Source: Ceriagrion tenellum (taxonomy: Eukaryota > Arthropoda > Insecta > Odonata > Coenagrionidae). From it: a stretch of DNA of 64,000 nucleotides. Shown in pieces: positions 58,546-64,000 of this stretch. The notes beneath the pieces were generated by a model, which saw nothing but the letters and a program-made list of their open reading frames with translations, was not told the origin of the DNA and searched no databases. The stretch's first letter is position 1; each line of letters starts with the position of its first letter. The position numbers were made by a program, and so were the translations under genes. The stretch spans positions 21,300,373 through 21,364,372 of the forward strand of contig OY720643.1 in NCBI GenBank assembly GCA_963169105.1. Direction: 5' to 3'.

Positions 58546-59718
58546 TAGAGATGTGCTAGCTAATTTCTATGTGGAGCAAAGTTCATGTGTTCAACGATAC
58601 CACATTACGGCTTTTGTATTGATGCACAAATCGATATTCAAATGTCAATATTGGTAAGATCCATTGGAGAGTGGCGAAAGGAAATTTAACACTCCCACAG
58701 GAGTGAATGCCTTTCTTGGAACTGGAGTTTGGGGATAGAGGAGGTATTAGCGCGTGTGCTATAAAAGCTTTTTTTTCGCTAGGAGCCGAGGATGAAGGAA
58801 GAATTTGTGAAACGGGCAAGGGAGGTCGGCGAAGGAAAGGTTAGTCCCTTGAATAAAGCGCCATGCGTCATTTCTGTGACGTTCCATGCATAACGGGGTC
58901 AGACGCAGAAGCCCTAACAACTTCGCCCTTTTTTCCGCCCCGAGATAACGATGAATTTTTGCCAAAAATGGATTATTACATAGAGGGCGTCGGGCGTGAT
59001 AAGTGGCGACGCTTGATAAAAGCCTTTTACGCCTGAATGGCGTATCTTAATGGATCGTTTTGGTGGATTTTCGAGCCTCTGAAGCGAAGGAAAAAGTGAG
59101 CTGTATTCGGGAAAAATTGCTCTATTTACAAAGGCATATAGGACGAAGTAATTATGTATGGATGGAAATTAATTCTCAGAGAGCAGAGTCGTTAAGTAAT
59201 CAACTTTAAACGTGATGATATTCATCGAATAAAATTTCATTTTAGACTCCGATAATTGCATGCTTCCAGTCGAGTTATCTCCTGTAGAATATTTCTTACT
59301 CGACCTTTGGCTCAATAATCAATTATCTTATGCTGTCTTTCTCGCCTCCATGGAAACTCCAGTAATAATGTTTTCTCAATAAGGCATTCTGGTGAAAAGG
59401 TTTAATGGGCACCACCACCGCTTTATGCGGAGCTGTTATGAATACTTTTTGAAGAAGTAAACATCTATATCAGTTTTTTACGATATGGGGCATTAAGAGG
59501 GAGATTCATTGAAGAACATAAATTAGTATATTTAAAATAGCTTAAAATTTCATTTGTGAAAATTTTTTCTGTCCTAAAATCAACGCATTACATATTTTTA
59601 GAATAAATTTCAAAGATTATTGTACTTAAGTGAAACCCCGAGTGCTTTGATTTCATAGAGGATATACGTAAGATAAATGTAATTATGTAACAATGAACGC
59701 ATGATGGAAGATTTTCGG
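58546..59718. other. No recognisable feature
   Basis: Short unassigned frames (up to 78 codons, 58583-58819 minus). The stretch ends at the PLE boundary. Confidence 0.4.
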
Positions 59719-59736
59719 GAAAGTAATGAAAAATGA

Positions 59737-60036
59737 CATTAAAAAATTTAAGATGTCAACTTTTACAAAACCACTCGATTTATTAAAACAACGACCCAGG
59801 TTTCAATGTGCATTCACATCATCTTCAGGTAAATGGAGACCGATGTGCAGGCCTTATATAGTAAACATTACCAGGTGGGGAAAGGGGGGGGGGAAGAACA
59901 ATGCAGGAAGAGGGTGGTCACGGGAGGGAAGGGAGGGGGGCTAGGAGGACAAAGTGGAGGGGATTAAAGCTTTGAGGATGGGGGAATAGGCAGGGAGCAT
60001 ACATTCATTAACAAGAAATTTATCACAGTAAGCTTG
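59737..60036. repeat. PLE left inverted arm
   Basis: 300 bp, reverse-complementary to 61050-61352. Visible differences are a 3-bp indel beside the G/C tract (a run of ten G at about 59884) and about two substitutions. The inner part encodes the C-terminal residues of the PLE protein (from A-Y-C-D-K-F-L-V-N-E-C to the stop). Confidence 0.88.
59793..59828 (-). ncRNA. Hammerhead-ribozyme-like core, PLE left arm
   Basis: The exact mirror of 61261-61296, on the minus strand: this one lies downstream of the coding frame in the sense orientation. Two opposed copies in one element could pair with each other in a long transcript. Confidence 0.55.
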
Positions 60037-61050
60037 ATTTTTAAAAATTTCTAGTTGTTCTAAAGCATTCAGCTTACGTCTGTCAGTTGCAAAATGGAGA
60101 GGTGTCATAGTAAAATCACTTTTATGTCCGTGGATTAAAAGATGTCGGGCGAAGTTGCTTCCGTTAAAATTAAAATTTCTAAAATCCCTTTTATGCTCCT
60201 TTTGTCTAATTTCAAAATTTCTACAGGTCTGTCCAACATACTGTCCACCACATTCATTACATTTCATTAAGTATACACCACTTAATTTCTGAGGTTCAAT
60301 GGGGTCCTTGCAGTTCGCTAACAGTTTTTTCACACTGTATGGTGTTTTAAATGCCACTTTGTGACGGTTCTTTGGAAACAATTGCGTCACTCGAGAGGAA
60401 ATCTCCCCGAAGTAAATAATTGAACGCCATTGTTGAACAGGGGGTTCTGTTTTGTTGTACAAACTGGCCACGGCTCTTTTCCTCCTATTCTTGTGAATTA
60501 ATTTGTCTATTAGTGAGAGTGGATAGCCGTTATTCACTGCAATCTGTTTGATTGTTTGGGTTTCTTTTTCAAACTCTGAGTCGTTCAGGGGAATGTTGAA
60601 AAGGCGGTTAATAAGGGCGTGGAAAGCAGAAAGTTTTTGCGAGTAAGGGTGTCTGGAATCAGCAGGTATGACATGGTCGGTATAGGTGGGTTTGCGGAAA
60701 ATTGAAAAGTGGTGCCTCCCTTCTTCAAGGGAGATAGTCAAGTCTAAGAAATTGATTGAACGGTTACACTTCAATTCACGAGTAAAAGCTATGGCTGGAT
60801 GCAAATTATTAATAAAGCTAAAGAGGATGTCCAATTGTCTGTCGGTTCCGTTCCATAAAATTAAAACGTCGTCCACATACCTAAACCAATAAATGACCTG
60901 CGAAGTAAAATTCTTGCCAACATTAAAAAGGTTCGTCTCTAAGTCATCTAAAAACATTTCAGCTAGCAAAGGGGAAAGGGGTGACCCAATGGCCAGCCCC
61001 CCGGTTTGTTCATAAAATTCGTTATTAAATTTTAAATAATTTTGGGACAC
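59941..61050 (-). CDS. PLE reverse transcriptase / GIY-YIG endonuclease, 5'-truncated
   Basis: 369 codons ending in TAG at 59941. There is no true start: the frame can be read from a GTG at 61050 and extends about eight codons into the inverted arm before a stop. Residues 13-33 hold the RT motif YEQTGGLAIGSPLSPLLAE, and 54-66 hold the active-site block Y-W-F-R-Y-V-D-D-V-L-I-L-W (catalytic Asp-Asp at 60-61). INFLDLTI (99-106) and R-K-P-T-Y-T-D (119-125) are thumb-proximal motifs. Residues 256-290 carry the GIY-YIG endonuclease: G-V-Y, CNEC (264-267), Y-V-G-Q-T and R-x-x-x-H (282-286), then A-R-H-L-L-I-H-G-H. Full PLE proteins are roughly twice as long, so the N-terminal RT motifs are missing. 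No internal stop is present, so the copy is young; the truncation should make it inactive. Confidence 0.92.
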   Translation of the reverse strand: MSQNYLKFNNEFYEQTGGLAIGSPLSPLLAEMFLDDLETNLFNVGKNFTSQVIYWFRYVDDVLILWNGTDRQLDILFSFINNLHPAIAFTRELKCNRSINFLDLTISLEEGRHHFSIFRKPTYTDHVIPADSRHPYSQKLSAFHALINRLFNIPLNDSEFEKETQTIKQIAVNNGYPLSLIDKLIHKNRRKRAVASLYNKTEPPVQQWRSIIYFGEISSRVTQLFPKNRHKVAFKTPYSVKKLLANCKDPIEPQKLSGVYLMKCNECGGQYVGQTCRNFEIRQKEHKRDFRNFNFNGSNFARHLLIHGHKSDFTMTPLHFATDRRKLNALEQLEIFKNQAYCDKFLVNECMLPAYSPILKALIPSTLSS

Positions 61051-61228
61051 AAGCTTACTGTGATAAATTTCTTGTTAATGAATGTATGCTCCCTGCCTAT
61101 TCCCCCATCCTCAAAGCTTTAATCCCCTCCACTTCGTCCTCCTAGCCCCCCTCCCTTCCCTCCCGTGACCACCCTCTTCCTGCATTGTTCTTCCCCCCCC
61201 CCTCCTTTCCCCACCTGGTAATGTTTAC

Positions 61229-61236
61229 TATATAAG
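61229..61236 (+). promoter_or_regulatory. TATA-like box in the PLE right arm
   Basis: TATATAAG, 25 bp upstream of the ribozyme-like core at 61261. The mirror copy is at 59853-59860 (minus) in the left arm. The spacing would place a transcript start close to the ribozyme; this is inference. Confidence 0.4.
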
Positions 61237-61260
61237 GCCTGCACATCGGCCTCCATTTAC

Positions 61261-61296
61261 CTGAAGATGATGTGAATGCACATTGAAACCTGGGTC
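61261..61296 (+). ncRNA. Hammerhead-ribozyme-like core, PLE right arm
   Basis: CTGAAGA (61261-61267), hairpin ATGTG/CACAT with loop AATG, then TGAAAC, loop CTGG and GTC (61294-61296). The last part can form the 2-bp stem III (AC/GT) reported for minimal PLE hammerheads. Box order matches a type I hammerhead, but a few extra bases flank stem II and stem I is weak. Confidence 0.55.
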
Positions 61297-61400
61297 GTTG
61301 TTTTAATAAATCGAGTGGTTTTGTAAAAGTTGACATCTTAAATTTTTTAATGATGGAATACCACCAAGTGAGACTGACGAAAGTGAGTGAAAAATGACAT

Positions 61401-62035
61401 ATATCCCTCAACGACAAGGCACTGTGATAAATACCAACCACTCAGGGCTATAGCTCGTAGTTGAAGTTTTGGACAGAATTATTCTAATAATTTTATCGGC
61501 CATAACTTCGGTAATGATAATTTTGAGGTTTTAAATAAAAGATTTTAAGACACCCATAAAATGAACCGTCTAACTACTCAACTAATGTGCTGTATTAGTA
61601 AAGAAATGCATACAAATAATAACAAGGAATGGGCTGACAGATACAGAACAAGGCATCGATTGAGCTGTTGAGAGTAAATGTGATACTAGTCAGCTCATTT
61701 GTCATATTTTAAAGAGATGCGCAAAATAGACTTTTTTTACAGATAGAAAAGATCTGTGTATTGCTCTGCGGATGGGTCTATTGGCTATACCGTCTGTGTT
61801 TTTCCTCTTTGATAAGGGTTTAATTTTTCGCGATACCTTAAGCCGTATATCTTCAACAGTGACTTTTTATACTTTCGTCATATAATTTAGCTCAACGGCA
61901 GAACTAAAACAATCATTAGGTGAAATAATATTCCACTAGTGACTAATTTAATCTCCCCTTTACCTAGATTCGGATACATGAAAGAAACTCGAGTGAGCCA
62001 AATTAATTTAAAGTATGATTTTTTTCCAGCGTATG
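61401..62035. other. No recognisable feature
   Basis: AT-rich DNA between the PLE and the fold-back; no motif was recognised. Confidence 0.4.
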
Positions 62036-62202
62036 ATATTAATAAAGTCTTCTCGGGTTTTCCACCAGATTAGGTAATTGTTGGCCGACGTTTCGATAGC
62101 TACCTCCGCCATCGTCTGAATTGCGATGGCGGAGGTAGCTATCGAAACGTCGGCCAACAATTACCTAACCTAGTGGAAAACCCGAGAAGACTTTATTAAT
62201 AT
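62036..62202. repeat. Fold-back: 79-bp arms, 9-bp loop
   Basis: Left arm 62036-62114 and right arm 62124-62202 match at about 77 of 79 positions; the loop is TCTGAATTG. Read outward from the loop, each arm contains CGATGGCGG, GTAGCTATCGAAACGTC and GGCCAACAATTACCTAA. The CGAAACGTC block is the second half of the hammerhead-like core seen in PLE ends. It is probably two PLE ends joined head to head; the near identity indicates youth or maintenance by cruciform repair. Confidence 0.9.
62116..62151 (+). ncRNA. Hammerhead-like half-core in fold-back (right arm)
   Basis: CTGA at the loop, then GATGGC/GCTATC as a possible 6-bp stem, GAAAC and GTC (62149-62151). The first box is disrupted by the loop sequence. 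The left arm has the mirror on the minus strand (62087-62118), where CAGACGA stands for CTGACGA. Confidence 0.4.
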
Positions 62203-62934
62203 AAAGCAGGTCCTATAGTATAATGATTAAGGGCTGATTCTAGATATATTTTCTATTTGCCGCAGCTTACAAAGTGAAGGAAATAGCACCTCTCGTGAAA
62301 TCGCTTGAAACTTGAAGTTTTGTGCTTTACGTTTGACTAAGAGCGAGACGGATGATCAAGAAAGGCACGAGGAAGTGCGATTCGAATACAGTGCTTTAGA
62401 AGTGAATTTGCCGAGGGAGGGAAGGAGTATTTAGCGGAAGGAGCCAGAGGGAGGGAATTTGGCAGAAAAAACTGCCGGCGTTGCCAGGTGAACTGTCTCC
62501 GTATGCTCAGTCGGGAATGAATGGTCCGAGGAGGGAACGAGGATGGGGTCGGGAGAGCGATTTGGATTGTCCCCGGGGACTGCCCATTGCTCTCTCCGGG
62601 ATGGTGTGGAGGCACCGCCTCGGCGTAAATCTTAAGCCCAGTTCACCTCACCCAGGCATGCTTCCTTCCTAAAGTAGCAACTGGCTGTCTCATATATTCC
62701 AAGACATTATTCTGATCACGTATGGATAAAATAACAGTTTTTTTAACGGGAAAATGTTCCAATTATTAAATCATCCAAGCTTAAAGATTTTTCTAGCAAT
62801 TTCACTACAAAGTACTTACTTCGTAATACTTTATTGCTAACTGCTATTTTCATCAAGAAATAGATAGATGAAATTGATTGATAGTATGATGCATGGTAGC
62901 ATCTTTGTTATGTAGCACTATCCTAGTTTATGCC
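62203..62934. other. No recognisable gene; GC-rich patch at 62.34-62.64 kb
   Basis: Purine-rich, GC-rich DNA with a 92-codon minus-strand frame and a 63-codon plus-strand frame opposite it; neither has a known motif. The rest is AT-rich. Confidence 0.35.
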
Positions 62935-63095
62935 TGACCGCGTACTGTCATCCTGACTGCTTTTGGCCTGCGCCCGGCATCCGGTAGAGATTTCAGCTGG
63001 GATGAGTGCTGCATGCCTGGTGTGGAATTACCCTATTCCTCACACCCTGGTGGTTTAAACGGTGTTTTGTAGATGTGAATGAGATGTAAATGTAT
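62935..63095 (+). mobile_element. LINE-A subfamily 3' end
   Basis: TGACTGCTTTTGGCCTGCG, then GGGATGAGTGCTGCATGCCT, GGTGTGGAAT, CTCACACCCTGGTGG and TTGTAGATGTGAATGAGATG. It aligns with the pieces at 1.59-1.70 and 34.63-34.81 kb. The hairpin and tail have drifted. Confidence 0.65.
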
Positions 63096-63427
63096 TGCAA
63101 AATGCCACAAAACGAGCATTTAAATAATAGCTTGATAACGCATTATATAGAACACCGTATTCATATGGCATACCAATTTTAGGCTTAACATACCGCGAAA
63201 TCTCAGTCAAATTAAACTTATATTAGACTTTAAAGCCACGCTCAAGAAGGTAGGACTAATGTAGGAACTAAAATTTCATTCCGGGGACCGGGGTGAAAAG
63301 GGCATGGAAAGGAATCGAAGTGACCTCTATTATAATTGTTATTAACTAATGCAGTTATATTATTGATGGAGAAAACACCACTTATTTCACTAGGTATTAG
63401 TGTTAATAAGTAAAACTAGTGGAACGT

Positions 63428-63448
63428 ACCCGTTGAAATTCAACGGGT
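63428..63448. repeat. 21-bp perfect palindrome
   Basis: ACCCGTTGAA, then A, then TTCAACGGGT: a 10-bp inverted repeat around one base. It is close to a pair of TATCGATA sites. It could be one end of a small DNA transposon or a protein-binding site. Confidence 0.55.
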
Positions 63449-63475
63449 GCAAAACACATTGAACTTATTTTATAC

Positions 63476-63503
63476 TATCGATAACAATCGAAATATATCG
63501 ATA
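63476..63503. promoter_or_regulatory. Two TATCGATA palindromes
   Basis: TATCGATA at 63476-63483 and 63496-63503, start to start 20 bp. This is the DRE/DREF consensus known from fly promoters. Without a gene nearby this is only suggestive. Confidence 0.3.
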
Positions 63504-64000
63504 TATATCGCGCACAATGTATTTCTTATTGCTTATATGGATTCTTCTATTTCAATTGATACGTTATAATGTTGAAAGCGCGTTATATTGCAAAAAATAT
63601 AATAATATGTATCTGAAACTAAATTGGTATCAATTAAATATCCTGAAATAAAGGTTTGCTCTGCACCATGGAGCAAGTGCGTGACGTCAAGATGGCGGAT
63701 CGCCTCATCCCCTAAGAGAAATATCAAGGGCCATTTTTTAAAACCAATTTTAGGAAACAATAGCAATATTTAGGAAGTAAGATATGCCGTCGCATGTTCT
63801 CTGATAAATTCTGTGCATTTTGGTACCTCATTTGTAGAGTTTGGTTGCGTATAAGTTGAGAAAAAGGTATCTAAACAGTAGAAATAATATAGGAGATGAA
63901 ATTCATCCAACATCTATCGCAAATGAACAACATTGGAAATCACATGATATCGTCTGTTAGACGAAATTGTGTATCTCGCGATACAGTGCATCGAAAAATT
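63504..64000. other. No recognisable feature
   Basis: AT-rich DNA to the end of the window; a 77-codon minus-strand frame (63533-63766) has no known motif. Confidence 0.4.

Larger units (their letters stand above)
61050..61352. repeat. PLE right inverted arm
   Basis: 303 bp. It begins at the junction CAAGCTTACTG, where the RT frame meets an inverted copy of its own 3' end. The shared CAAGCTT may be microhomology used for the join. About 26 bp of extra sequence separate its outer end from the candidate duplication at 61379. Confidence 0.88.
59719..61400 (-). mobile_element. Penelope-like element with inverted terminal arms
   Basis: A single reading frame (59941-61050, minus) for RT plus GIY-YIG endonuclease lies mostly between arms at 59737-60036 and 61050-61352, which are near-identical inverted copies. 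The left arm includes the last 30-odd codons and stop of the frame; the right arm is an inverted copy of that 3' end joined directly to the truncated RT. Flanking it are GAAAGTAATGAAAAATGACA (from 59719) and GAAAGTGAGTGAAAAATGAC (from 61379), a candidate imperfect target duplication. Known PLEs use target-primed reverse transcription and often have inverted or partly tandem copies, so this layout fits the group. Confidence 0.85.

Noticed and set aside
61142..61441. 99-codon minus-strand frame through the PLE right arm
   Set aside because: It is a reading of the inverted non-coding end; the same peptide appears at 59726-59944 because the arms are copies.

Overview
The window looks like a gene-poor stretch of a large animal genome, most likely an arthropod. 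The DNA is AT-rich, no multi-exon protein-coding gene can be traced, and dead retrotransposons are scattered over both strands. The only long coherent reading frame (369 codons) belongs to a Penelope-like element (PLE). The LINE families are of types I associate with insect genomes; the species cannot be fixed from this sequence. No rRNA, convincing tRNA gene, CRISPR array or bacterial-type operon was seen.

Four LINE groups can be told apart (names are mine). LINE-A has a C-terminal reverse-transcriptase (RT) tail with a K-I-R-x-I-D-C-R-T-D motif, followed by a 3' end that folds into a hairpin and finishes in GTAGAT repeats. It occurs at least 12 times, from RT-bearing pieces to 3' stubs of 40-75 bp. 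LINE-B has a W-I-G-H-I / E-G-K-x-x-G-K-R-x-R-G-R tail and, where the 3' end is visible, (ATG)n. It is seen at about 0.85-1.3, 4.3-4.8, 10.1-10.4, 24.1-24.4, 40.7, 43.9-44.4, 53.6-54.3 and 56.4-57.1 kb. LINE-C (15.1-15.7 kb) ends in a 7-bp hairpin plus (TTTCTA)n. LINE-D is at 24.7 kb. Other mobile elements are a SINE-like insertion with an 11-bp target duplication (16.57-16.84 kb), a 510-bp hAT-like MITE (17.35-17.86 kb) and an unclassified repeat present twice (5.8 and 42.9 kb).

The most interesting theme is PLE-derived ends. The young element at 59.7-61.4 kb carries a 5'-truncated RT plus GIY-YIG endonuclease between 300-bp inverted arms that are almost identical. Each arm contains a TATA-like box and, about 30 bp on, a hammerhead-ribozyme-like core (CTGANGA, stem, GAAAC, GTC). 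Related cores, mostly degraded, recur near 1.8, 45.0, 48.8 (inverted pair), 57.7, 58.0 and 62.1 kb (inverted pair in a 79-bp fold-back). Fold-back pairing of PLE ends therefore seems to be a recurring outcome in this genome.

Layout: 0.7-5 kb nested LINE-A, LINE-B and a PLE fold-back; 5-14 kb mostly unrecognised AT-rich DNA; 14.7-17.9 kb a dense nest of LINE, SINE and MITE; 18-31 kb nearly empty except two LINE pieces and a possible 45-nt microexon; 31.8-38.2 kb LINE-A pieces between GC-rich islands; 38-57 kb scattered LINE-B, LINE-A and PLE ends; 57-64 kb PLE-dominated. GC-rich, CpG-containing islands near 18.1-18.5, 32.5-33.4, 37.0-37.8, 47.3-48.0, 51.6-52.6 and 62.3-62.6 kb stand out and could be regulatory, but no gene can be attached to them.
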